Shown one piece after another: positions 57,278-64,000 of a stretch of DNA of 64,000 nt (position 1 is its first letter; the number at the start of each line of letters is the position of its first letter). The stretch is from positions 327,931 through 391,930 of the forward strand of contig NZ_HG964939.1 in the NCBI RefSeq assembly GCF_000613245.1, read 5' to 3'. Both the position numbers and the translations under genes were made by a program. Source of the DNA: Mycobacterium asiaticum DSM 44297. Its GTDB lineage: Bacteria; Actinomycetota; Actinomycetes; Mycobacteriales; Mycobacteriaceae. The notes beneath the pieces were generated by a model. The model did no database searches. It was given only the letters and a program-made list of their open reading frames with translations, and had not been told where the DNA came from.

Positions 57278-58729
57278 CTAACGCAACAGGTCCTTGACCA
57301 CTTTGCCGGTCGCATTCAGCGGCAGGGCCTCGAGAAACTCCACCGAGCGCGGGACCTTGAATCCCGCCATCCGTTGCCGACACCAGTCGATCAATTCCTG
57401 CGCCTCAACCGGGCCCTTGCGGACGACGAAAGCCTTGCCTACCTGCCCGAGCCGCTCGTCGGGTACGCCGATGACGGCGGCCTGCGCCACAGCCGCATGG
57501 CCGATCATCAAACCTTCGATCTCGGCGGGATAGGCATTGAATCCACCGACGATGAACATGTCCTTCTTGCGGCCCACTATGCGCAGCCGGCCGGCGTTGT
57601 CTATGTTGCCCAGATCCCCGGTGTGCAGCCAGCCGTCACCGTCGATCGCCTCTGCGGTCGCCACGGGGTCGTCGAGGTATCCCTGCATCACGCCATAACC
57701 CCGGACCAGCACCTCGCCGTCGTCGGCGATGCGCACCTCGACCCCGGCACAGGGCAGCCCCGCCGTCGTCGCGACATCTTCGAAGGAGTCGCCGGGTCTG
57801 GACAGGGTCACGTTGCCGGCCTCGGTGAGTCCGTAGCCGGTCATCAGCGTCTTGAACGGCAACTCGCCATGGATCCGCCGGACCAGCTCGACGGGGATGT
57901 CGGCTGCCCCGGTGACCCCGGCCCGCAACGTCGACAACTTTGATTTGTCGGCGACCGTCAGCAGCGAGTGATACAGCGTCGGCGGTCCCGGCAGCATCGT
58001 GATGTGTTCGCGCTCAATCAAATCCACCACGACCTCGACATCGAACACCGCCACCGGCAACATCGTCGCGCCCCGCAAGAAGGACGTCACCAGCCCGGCT
58101 TTCAGCCCGAATGTATGGAAGTACGGATTGATCTGCAGATAACGGTCACCCGGACGCAGGTCGGCCAGCGTCGCCCACTCTTCATACATCCGCAGCGTCT
58201 GGCGATGGTTCATCATCGCCCCCTTGGGGCGCCCCGTGGTGCCTGAGGTGAAGATGATGTCGGAGATGTCATCACCATCCACCCGGCGCTCGAATGGTGA
58301 ACCGCTGGAAAGAAAGTCGGATTTGAGGTCGATGACGGGGATCCCTGCGGGCGCCGAGTAGTCCTGATCCAAAAACCCCGACTGGACCAGGACGGCCTTC
58401 ACCCCGCTGCGGAGCAGGATGTCGCCGGCCTCGGCGGTCTTGAACCGGGTATTGACCGGAACCAGGACGCCGCCCGCAGCGAGCAGCCCGAAGGCCGCGA
58501 TGATCCATTCCGCGGAGTTGGGCGCCCAAATGGCGACTCGATCACCTTTGTCGACGCCGAGGTCAGCGAAAGCGCCTGCGGCGCAACGGATTCGGTTGAC
58601 GAGTTCGGTGAAGTTAAGGCGCAACGGACCATCGACGACTGCTTCGGCGTCGCCGAAGCGGTCCGCCGCACTCAAGACCATGTCGGGGATGGTCTGCCAT
58701 GGCGGCTCGATCCGCCCGGGCCGGGTCAC
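57278..58729 (-). CDS. Acyl-CoA ligase (FadD family)
   Basis: A 483-residue ANL-superfamily enzyme. The P-loop TSGTTGRPKG is at 161-170, the aromatic-rich A5-like motif YGLTEAGNVTLS near 300, GDLGNIDNAGRLRIVGRKKDMFIVGGFNAYPAEIE near 370-405 and the catalytic lysine in NATGKVVKDLLR at the C terminus, so it should be active. The compact size recalls FadD3-type ligases for steroid ring fragments, but the substrate is not shown by sequence. GTG 58729 overlaps the amidohydrolase stop (GTGA), placing it second in that operon. Confidence 0.9.
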   Translation of the reverse strand: MTRPGRIEPPWQTIPDMVLSAADRFGDAEAVVDGPLRLNFTELVNRIRCAAGAFADLGVDKGDRVAIWAPNSAEWIIAAFGLLAAGGVLVPVNTRFKTAEAGDILLRSGVKAVLVQSGFLDQDYSAPAGIPVIDLKSDFLSSGSPFERRVDGDDISDIIFTSGTTGRPKGAMMNHRQTLRMYEEWATLADLRPGDRYLQINPYFHTFGLKAGLVTSFLRGATMLPVAVFDVEVVVDLIEREHITMLPGPPTLYHSLLTVADKSKLSTLRAGVTGAADIPVELVRRIHGELPFKTLMTGYGLTEAGNVTLSRPGDSFEDVATTAGLPCAGVEVRIADDGEVLVRGYGVMQGYLDDPVATAEAIDGDGWLHTGDLGNIDNAGRLRIVGRKKDMFIVGGFNAYPAEIEGLMIGHAAVAQAAVIGVPDERLGQVGKAFVVRKGPVEAQELIDWCRQRMAGFKVPRSVEFLEALPLNATGKVVKDLLR

Positions 58730-59916
58730 ACCGTGACGAGTCGACCGAGGTTGCCGCCCATGATCTTGGCCTGGTCCTCGACGGACAGGTGCGAGAGCGC
58801 GTTGACGTAGAAGGTCGGCTCCGCCAGCCCTTCCGGATGCGGCCAGTCCGATCCGTACAAGACCTGGTCCACCCCCACGAGATTGATCAGGTCGTCGATG
58901 CCGTCCTCGAAGAAGGGGCTGACGTGGATGCGGTTCTTGACCATCTCGACGGGGTCACTCGGGAAAGCTTCCGGCGCCTTGCGGAATACCTCGGCGAGCC
59001 CGTCCAGCAACGGGGTCATCCACTTCGAACCGGCCTCGACGATCGCGACCTTCAGCTTCGGGTGGCGGTACAGCGCGCCGTGGATGACCCACGACCCGAC
59101 CGCGTCCTGGATCGGTCGCCACTCGTTGAGGATGCCCATCGCATTCGTTTGGAACGGCAGCATTTCCTGTTCGGCGCCGTCCCATTCCGACGTGTACCGG
59201 GAGTAGCCGCTGTCGCTGGAGTGCATGCCGACCAACAGGTCGTACTCGACGACGCGCTCCCAGAACGGGTCGAACTCCGGCACCGCGAACGACCGGGGAC
59301 CGCGGAACCCGGGGACCGGGGCGGGGCGGATCAGGATGGCGCGGGCGCCACGCTTGACCGCCCATTCCAGCTCCTCGATCGCCTTCTCGACGATCGGCAG
59401 GGTGATGACCGGGGTGGTGAAGATGCGGTTCTCGTAGTTGAAACCCCAGACCTCATCGAGCCACTCGTTGAGCGCATGGATCAGGACGTGGATGGCAACC
59501 GGGTCGTCCCGCAGCCGTTCCTCGAGCAAGCTGGCCAGGGTCGGGAACATCAGGGTGCGGTCCAGACCCAGCTCGTTCATCTTCTCCAGCCGCGGTCCGG
59601 GCTCGAAGAACGCCGGAATCGCGCGCATCGGCTCGCCGAACAGCTCGCGCTTGCTCTTGCCGTCCGGGTTGCCGAACTTGAAGTACTCCTCCCAGGCACC
59701 GGGCCGAGCTACGACCTCGAAGGTGGGGTTGGGAATGTAGTTGCTGATCTGGCCGCGGATGGCAATCTTGGTGCGCCCGTTGACCTGCACGTACTGGACG
59801 TGGTTCTTGTACTCCTTGGGCAAGAACTTGGTGAGCGCCTCCGGCGGCTCGTAGAGGTGGTTATCCGCGTCAAAGATCGGGAACGGAACGTCCTCCCGAT
59901 GCGACAACTGGCCCAT
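58726..59916 (-). CDS. Amidohydrolase 2 family metal-dependent hydrolase
   Basis: A 396-residue TIM-barrel protein. The N-terminal metal motif is here FPIFDADNHLYEPPEAL (D-x-H-x-Y-E instead of H-x-H), typical of the amidohydrolase_2/ACMSD-like branch. Others are VGMHSSDSGYSRY (His), VAIVEAGSKWMTPLLD, and LYGSDWPHPEGL with the last metal Asp. These enzymes are decarboxylases or hydrolases of aromatic or lipid intermediates. AGGAGG before ATG 59916 is strong. It starts the operon with the acyl-CoA ligase, under a perfect palindrome. Confidence 0.9.
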   Translation of the reverse strand: MGQLSHREDVPFPIFDADNHLYEPPEALTKFLPKEYKNHVQYVQVNGRTKIAIRGQISNYIPNPTFEVVARPGAWEEYFKFGNPDGKSKRELFGEPMRAIPAFFEPGPRLEKMNELGLDRTLMFPTLASLLEERLRDDPVAIHVLIHALNEWLDEVWGFNYENRIFTTPVITLPIVEKAIEELEWAVKRGARAILIRPAPVPGFRGPRSFAVPEFDPFWERVVEYDLLVGMHSSDSGYSRYTSEWDGAEQEMLPFQTNAMGILNEWRPIQDAVGSWVIHGALYRHPKLKVAIVEAGSKWMTPLLDGLAEVFRKAPEAFPSDPVEMVKNRIHVSPFFEDGIDDLINLVGVDQVLYGSDWPHPEGLAEPTFYVNALSHLSVEDQAKIMGGNLGRLVTV

Positions 59917-59938
59917 GAAATCCTCCTTCGCATTTTGT

Positions 59939-59953
59939 GAGAATACTATTCTC
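59939..59953. promoter_or_regulatory. Perfect palindromic operator upstream of amidohydrolase-fadD
   Basis: GAGAATA-C-TATTCTC is a 7-bp perfect inverted repeat with a single central base, 23 bp upstream of the amidohydrolase start codon. In GC-rich DNA this AT-rich palindrome stands out. A TetR-type lipid-responsive repressor is the likely user; the local TetR at 61659 is one candidate. Confidence 0.65.
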
Positions 59954-59977
59954 TTACTCAGACGTTAGCAATGTCCC

Positions 59978-60037
59978 GCGAACAGACGCAAAAGCTCCCG
60001 TTTCGGGCCCCGAAAGGGAGCTTTTGCGTCTGCTCGC
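59978..60037. terminator. Long palindrome (copy C)
   Basis: Arms 59978-60007 (start GCGAACAGACGCAAAAGCTC) and 60008-60037 are nearly perfect complements, giving a ~28-bp stem. It directly follows the lipoprotein gene (stop at 60041) and should terminate its transcript before the amidohydrolase promoter. The outer arms match copies A and B. Confidence 0.75.
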
Positions 60038-60040
60038 CGT

Positions 60041-60460
60041 TCAGCACTTCGCGCTTATCTTGAACTCCGCAGTCGCCGGTTCGGATGGATTCGCGGTGCT
60101 GGAGCCAGCCGCAACGCCACTGATCAGGTATGTACTGCCATCGAAGCGGGTGTCTGCCGCGTCACCGGCGCCTTGCGAATACATGCCGGTAAAGCCGCCC
60201 ACATCGCGGATGCGGGCGGACTCGGCGACTGCCTTGGCCGCCCGCCCATCGATGACAACGGTGGCCCCGGCAAGTTTGCCGCCAATCTGAATCGTCCGGT
60301 ACCACTGCACCTGGGTGCACTTCACGACATCGAACGTCGCCTTGACTCCGTTGACCGTGACAGAGGCGGTGCTGGCGAGCGGGGTTTGCGGTGGCGATGC
60401 GCATGCCGCCAGCGCGCCGGCACCGAGCACCGCAACGGCAGCTGCGATAGGGCGACGCAT
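60041..60460 (-). CDS. LpqH-like (19-kDa antigen family) lipoprotein
   Basis: A 139-residue lipoprotein: MRRPIAAAVAVLGAGALAACASPP with the lipobox LAAC, so the mature chain is lipidated at Cys 20. The exported domain follows the LpqH pattern: VTVNGVKATFDVVKCTQVQWYRTIQIGG (first Cys), then GSTYLISGVAAGSSTANPSEPATAEFKISAKC (second Cys at the end), forming a likely disulfide. ATG 60460 follows GGAGGG; ATG 60472 gives four extra residues. Function in the envelope is unknown; relatives are TLR2 agonists. Confidence 0.87.
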   Translation of the reverse strand: MRRPIAAAVAVLGAGALAACASPPQTPLASTASVTVNGVKATFDVVKCTQVQWYRTIQIGGKLAGATVVIDGRAAKAVAESARIRDVGGFTGMYSQGAGDAADTRFDGSTYLISGVAAGSSTANPSEPATAEFKISAKC

Positions 60461-60509
60461 CGAACCCTCCATCCCTCTCCGGAAGTGATTCGGCCTGCGG
60501 CGATGATGT

Positions 60510-60530
60510 TATTCTCCCGTTTAGAGAATG
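60510..60530. promoter_or_regulatory. Inverted repeat upstream of the crotonase gene
   Basis: ATTCTC at 60511-60516 and GAGAAT at 60524-60529 form an inverted repeat with a 7-bp centre, 36-56 bp before the crotonase start and in the divergent spacer with the lipoprotein. The half-sites are those of the palindrome at 59939 but in reversed order, so a shared regulator is possible, not certain. Confidence 0.4.
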
Positions 60531-60565
60531 CCAATATCGGCCTCTTCGTCCGAGGAGCAATGCGC

Positions 60566-61315
60566 ATGGTGGGCCTGGAAGTCGACGAGTCCGGCGTCGC
60601 GGTCCTCACCATCGATCGCCCGCACGCGCGCAACGCAATTGCGCTGGACACCATGCAACAGCTCCAAGAAGCGCTCGATGCGTCCGCGGGAGCCCGAACG
60701 CTGGTCATCACCGGTGCCGGGGACCGGGCCTTCGTATCGGGCGGCGACCTGAAGGAGCTCAGCGCGCTGCGGACCGAGGAGGACGCCTCGGCGATGGCCA
60801 AACGGATGCGGTCGATCTGCGATCAGCTGGCCAACTTCCCGGCTCCGGTGATCGCCGCGCTGAACGGCCACGCCTTCGGGGGCGGTGCCGAAGTCGCCGT
60901 CGCCGCCGACATTCGGGTGGCCGCCGACGACATCAAGATTGCCTTCAACCAGGTGGCGCTGGAAATCATGCCGGCCTGGGGCGGAGCCGAACGACTGGCC
61001 GCGCTGGTAGGAAAGGGCCGGGCGCTGCTGCTGGCGGGCAGTGGGACCGCCCTTGGCGCCGTCGAGGCCGAGCGGATCGGCCTGGTGGATCGAGTTCTGC
61101 CCCGCTCGTCATTCGACGAGGGCTGGCGATCGATCGCAAGATCGCTGGCCCGTCAACCGGCGACTGAAATAAAGCGCGTAATCAGGGGAGTCTCGCCCGA
61201 TGAGGCGATAGCATCCTTTGCGCGGCTATGGGTTGACGACGCACACTGGCGGGCCGCAGAGCAGGTAACGAACCGCACGGCCAGTCCGCGCCCTGAGGCT
61301 CGAGGAGCGACGTGA
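60566..61315 (+). CDS. Enoyl-CoA hydratase/isomerase family protein (crotonase)
   Basis: A 249-residue crotonase: VAVLTIDRPHARNAIALDTM, FVSGGDLKELSAL and NGHAFGGGAEVAVAADIRVAADDIKIAFNQVALEIMPAWGGAERLAAL. The first oxyanion segment and the Glu matching rat Glu144 (GGGAE) are present, but the position of Glu164 (in FGQPEIxLG) is Ala here (FNQVALEIM). It may thus not be a classic hydratase. GAGGAG eight bases upstream favours ATG 60566 over 60560. The end overlaps the next gene (GTGATG). Confidence 0.87.
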   Translation: MVGLEVDESGVAVLTIDRPHARNAIALDTMQQLQEALDASAGARTLVITGAGDRAFVSGGDLKELSALRTEEDASAMAKRMRSICDQLANFPAPVIAALNGHAFGGGAEVAVAADIRVAADDIKIAFNQVALEIMPAWGGAERLAALVGKGRALLLAGSGTALGAVEAERIGLVDRVLPRSSFDEGWRSIARSLARQPATEIKRVIRGVSPDEAIASFARLWVDDAHWRAAEQVTNRTASPRPEARGAT

Positions 61316-61743
61316 TGCACAGGTTGGTGTGTGCAAGCTCGGCGATCGTGGTCGCTGTCTTGGCAGGTGGGGCAGGCTCGGCGGTCAGCACCGGAATGGC
61401 ACACGCCGATGACCCGATCATGCATCACGTCAGATACACCATCAGCGCCAAGAATCCGATCTACGCCAACATCTATTACATCGATCAAGAGCCGACCATT
61501 TTCGCCGATTACAGTCACGATCCCTACCGCTTCACACCCAACGTCCAGGCCGACATCGCTCCTGGCAAACCATGGAGCTACGAACTGAATCTAGCGAGAC
61601 CCGAATACTGGGCGATGGTCGTCGTCAACACCGGCACCGAGCCCGGCACGCCGGAGTTTCACTGCGACCTGTCGGTAGATGGGGCCGTCGTCGTGTCCAA
61701 GGATGGGCCCAGGGGCGTGCTCTGCTCCATTCGGAACTGGTGA
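61315..61743 (+). CDS. MmpS-like secreted protein
   Basis: A 142-residue exported protein. The signal peptide MHRLVCASSAIVVAVLAGGAGSAVSTGMAHADDP probably ends at AHA. The rest, HHVRYTISAKNPIYANIYYIDQEPTIFADYSHD...PWSYELNLARPEYWAMVVVNTGTEPGTPEFHCDLSVDGAVVVSKDGPRGVLCSIRNW, follows the Ig-like MmpS C-terminal domain with its two cysteines (HCDL and LCSI). Classical MmpS proteins keep an N-terminal anchor and pair with MmpL transporters; no mmpL is adjacent. ATG 61315 or GTG 61312 is the start, coupled to the crotonase. Confidence 0.72.
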   Translation: MHRLVCASSAIVVAVLAGGAGSAVSTGMAHADDPIMHHVRYTISAKNPIYANIYYIDQEPTIFADYSHDPYRFTPNVQADIAPGKPWSYELNLARPEYWAMVVVNTGTEPGTPEFHCDLSVDGAVVVSKDGPRGVLCSIRNW

Positions 61744-62360
61744 ACAACCCAGGTCGGCGGGATGTCCGCAATCGGCTGCGGTTCGCCTTCCAGCCGGCGC
61801 AACTGACTCTCGACAAACTCCAGCGTCTCGGGGTGACCGCTGGATACACCCAAGGCCTGCTCGAGCACCAGGAACCGGGACAAGCTGGTCATCAGCACGG
61901 TGAACACCGCCGGCGGGATGAAGTCGGTGTCCACCTCATAACGACGCAGCGCGGCGGCCACCGCTTGGCGCTGTTCCTCGCGGAAACGTTCCGCGTAATG
62001 GGCGATTTCGGCCCGCATCTCCTTGCGGTGATTGGCCAGTGCCATGAACTCCATCGAGATGCGGGTGAAGGCGGGATCGGTGCCGAATCTCCACAGCGCC
62101 CACAACGGCTGCGGCGACTCAAGCAGCTGCGCCTGCGCGAGCAACCCTTCCTCGGCGCGCCGCCGGAAGACCGCGAGGAAAAGCTCCTCCATTTTCCGGA
62201 AGTAGTAGTGCACCAGCTGAGGCTTGAGTCCGGCCTTCTGGGCCAGCCGGCGCGACGTCACCGCGGCGTAGCCCTCTTCGATCATCAGCCGTTCGGCCGC
62301 GTCGAGCAGCAAGCCGCGATTCTTCGCGTCCGGCGCCCCGATCCTGCGGGCCGATGTCAT
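61659..62360 (-). CDS. TetR family regulator divergent to the P450
   Basis: A 233-residue regulator: the helix-turn-helix LLLDAAERLMIEEGYAAVTSRRLAQKAGLKPQLVHYYFRKMEELFLAVFRR is clear. The C-terminal domain is helical with a charged middle (HRKEMRAEIAHYAERFREEQRQAVAAAL). The tail from about residue 205 overlaps the MmpS-like gene on the other strand by 85 bp, one of the longest overlaps here. ATG 62360 is used. The palindrome 100 bp upstream in the P450 promoter region is a likely operator. Confidence 0.9.
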   Translation of the reverse strand: MTSARRIGAPDAKNRGLLLDAAERLMIEEGYAAVTSRRLAQKAGLKPQLVHYYFRKMEELFLAVFRRRAEEGLLAQAQLLESPQPLWALWRFGTDPAFTRISMEFMALANHRKEMRAEIAHYAERFREEQRQAVAAALRRYEVDTDFIPPAVFTVLMTSLSRFLVLEQALGVSSGHPETLEFVESQLRRLEGEPQPIADIPPTWVVHQFRMEQSTPLGPSLDTTTAPSTDRSQ

Positions 62361-62459
62361 ACCGATACCCCGTGCTCTCTGCGTTCCCCTAGCGGTCAGG
62401 CCGATCGTAGCCACTGCCATCGGTCCGGCCGCGTGATCTTGACCACGACAATACCGCCA

Positions 62460-62479
62460 TGCTAAGCAGGTGCTCAGCA
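62460..62479. promoter_or_regulatory. Palindromic operator in the tetR/P450 spacer
   Basis: TGCTAAGCAGGTGCTCAGCA contains two TGCTNAGCA units and reads as an inverted repeat AGCA-GG-TGCT at its centre (two mismatched positions overall). It is midway between the divergent tetR and P450 starts, the standard position for a TetR operator. Confidence 0.6.
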
Positions 62480-62567
62480 GACTTTCTATTTCGGGCGACG
62501 CCAGCTCTCGTCGCCGACTGACCATTTGGCGACATGATTTTGGGGCCGGCTTCGGGAGGAATGCACG

Positions 62568-63869
62568 ATGAGCAGCACCTACGACACAATTGACTTCTTT
62601 ACCGACCCGTCGCTGGTACCCGACCCGTATGAGTACTTCGACTATCTGCGCGACAAGGGTCCGGTCCTACGGCTTCCCCACTACGGGGTCGTCGCGGTTA
62701 CCGGCTACGAGGAGGCGACGGCGGTCTATAAGGACACCGACTCCTTTTCCAATTGCGTGGCGCTCGGCGGCCCCTTCCCGCCGTTGCCGTTCCAGCCCGA
62801 CGGCGACGACATCAACCACCAGATCGACGAGCACCGACACTGTTTCCCGATGTTCGAGCACATGGTCACGATGGATCCGCCCGACCACAGCCGGGCGCGA
62901 TCGATCCTGAGCAGGCTGCTGACGCCAAGTCGGCTCAAGCAGAACGAGGAGTTCATGTGGCGCCTCGCCGACCGCCAGCTCGACGAGTTCCTGGTCAACG
63001 GCAAGTGCGAGTTCATCAGCGAGTATTCAAAGCCGTTCGCCACCTTGGTGATCGCCGACCTGCTCGGCGTCCCGGAGGAGGACCACAAGGAATTCCGGGT
63101 GGTGCTAGGTGCCGACCGCCCGGGGCGCGTCGGGGCGCTGGACCACGAGTCGGTGGGCGTCAATCCACTGGAATGGCTTGACGACAAGTTTTGCTCCTAC
63201 ATCGAAGACCGGCGCGCGCACCCGCGGGAGGATGTCCTGACCGCTCTGGCGACGGCCAAGTACCCGGACGGGTCGACGCCTGAGGTCATCGACGTGGTCC
63301 GATCGGCCACGTTCCTGTTCGCCGCGGGACAGGAGACAACGGCCAAGCTGCTCAGTGCCGCGCTGCAGGTAATCGGCGACCGTCCCGACATCCAGCAACA
63401 ACTCCGCGAAGACCGAAGCCTGATTCCCGGTTTCATCGAGGAATCGTTGCGCATGGAGAGTCCCGTCAAGAGCGACTCGCGACTGGCCCGCCGCAGCACT
63501 CAAATTGGCGGAGTGGATATTCCGGCCGGCACCGTGGTGATGGTGCTTCCGGGTGCGGCGAACCGCGACCCCCGCCGCTTCGAGAACCCGCACGAGTTCC
63601 GGCTGGACCGCAAGAACGTGCGCGAGCACATGGCTTTTGCGCGCGGGGTGCACTCCTGCCCCGGTGGGCCGCTGGCCCGGGTGGAGGGCCGGGTCTCCAT
63701 CGAACGCATCCTGGACCGGATGGCCGACATCTCCGCCGACGAGACCGAGCACGGCCCGTCCGGCGCGCGCCGCTGGCTGTATGAGCCCACTTATATCCTG
63801 CGGGGGCTCAACAACCTGCACCTCACGTTCACGCCCCAGGATCCCCCACCCGGACGCCCTGTCAGTTGA
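62568..63869 (+). CDS. Cytochrome P450
   Basis: A 433-residue soluble P450. The I-helix oxygen motif is FAAGQETTAKL near residue 250 (AGQETT in place of AG-x-D/E-T-T), the ExxR motif is in FIEESLRMESPVKSDSRLARR, and the haem loop is AFARGVHSCPGGPLARVEGR with the proximal Cys at about residue 364. The N terminus lacks a membrane anchor. It likely hydroxylates a lipid, steroid or aromatic substrate with electrons from a ferredoxin reductase. A TetR gene diverges upstream. Confidence 0.93.
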   Translation: MSSTYDTIDFFTDPSLVPDPYEYFDYLRDKGPVLRLPHYGVVAVTGYEEATAVYKDTDSFSNCVALGGPFPPLPFQPDGDDINHQIDEHRHCFPMFEHMVTMDPPDHSRARSILSRLLTPSRLKQNEEFMWRLADRQLDEFLVNGKCEFISEYSKPFATLVIADLLGVPEEDHKEFRVVLGADRPGRVGALDHESVGVNPLEWLDDKFCSYIEDRRAHPREDVLTALATAKYPDGSTPEVIDVVRSATFLFAAGQETTAKLLSAALQVIGDRPDIQQQLREDRSLIPGFIEESLRMESPVKSDSRLARRSTQIGGVDIPAGTVVMVLPGAANRDPRRFENPHEFRLDRKNVREHMAFARGVHSCPGGPLARVEGRVSIERILDRMADISADETEHGPSGARRWLYEPTYILRGLNNLHLTFTPQDPPPGRPVS

Positions 63870-64000
63870 TCGCCAGGCCGATGAAATAGCTGCCGAACAA
63901 TCCGGCCGCGATCAGCAGCACCCAGGCGTCGGTAAGCCTGCACAGCAGCGCGGGCGCCTGCCGGACTTCCATGAACTCGCGAAATATGATGCGCACCTTG
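63862..64000 (-). CDS. Membrane protein C terminus (continues beyond window)
   Basis: The minus strand reads open from the window edge to TGA at 63862-63864, giving KVRIIFREFMEVRQAPALLCRLTDAWVLLIAAGLFGSYFIGLAIN. It ends with one hydrophobic helix (VLLIAAGLFGSYFIGLAI). It overlaps the P450 3' end by 8 bp in convergent fashion, as is usual here. I do not recognise the family from this piece. Confidence 0.55.
   Translation of the reverse strand, partial: KVRIIFREFMEVRQAPALLCRLTDAWVLLIAAGLFGSYFIGLAIN

Overview
The window is high-GC actinobacterial DNA from a Mycobacterium. It is most likely a slow-growing non-tuberculous species. The evidence is a PE-family gene, F420-type luciferase-like enzymes, Mce-associated membrane proteins, an RpfA resuscitation factor, an XPB/Ercc3 helicase and long blocks whose order matches, in inverted orientation, the M. 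tuberculosis segment from about Rv0890c down to Rv0853c (the Rv names are from memory, not from a search). The closest species cannot be fixed by eye.

Layout. 1-10.9 kb: a partial LuxR/AAA regulator, a PE protein, a giant 2639-residue BTAD/adenylate cyclase/AAA/TPR protein that ends in five tandem ~270-residue NTF2-like modules, and an MFS exporter. 10.9-25.5 kb: core genes pdxH, citA, glyoxalase, fprB, an AurF-like diiron oxygenase, serC, sepH, a SPOUT methyltransferase, a MarR regulator, DUF3027, MFS and DUF2771 genes, interrupted by a desaturase-tetR pair with its own operators. 25.5-29 kb: a glutathionyl-hydroquinone-reductase-like enzyme, fadE10 and cspB. 29-34 kb: molybdenum cofactor genes (moaA2, moaD2, moaE2, mog, moaC2) around rpfA, which has a CRP site, a possible MtrA site and a ydaO-type c-di-AMP riboswitch upstream. 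34-38 kb: a helicase-associated protein and XPB. 38-45 kb: a six-gene block (thiolase with a frameshift, DUF35 protein, Ser/Thr kinase, two luciferase-like oxidoreductases, FAD monooxygenase) absent at this position in M. tuberculosis and flanked by two copies of a long palindrome. 45-55 kb: fadB-fadA, dapC, three paralogous SRPBCC genes with far, a keto-acid decarboxylase and a small Bfd-like ferredoxin. 55-64 kb: an accessory lipid-metabolism region (Mce-associated pair, acyl-CoA ligase, amidohydrolase, LpqH-like lipoprotein, crotonase, MmpS-like secreted protein, TetR, P450).

Gene organisation is very compact: most co-directional neighbours overlap by 4 bp (ATGA or GTGA) and most convergent pairs overlap by 4-85 bp. 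The main novelty candidates are the giant cyclase/NTF2-repeat protein, the kinase with a duplicated eight-cysteine ectodomain, the dispersed palindrome family that brackets the inserted block, the paired TetR operators and the layered control of rpfA.
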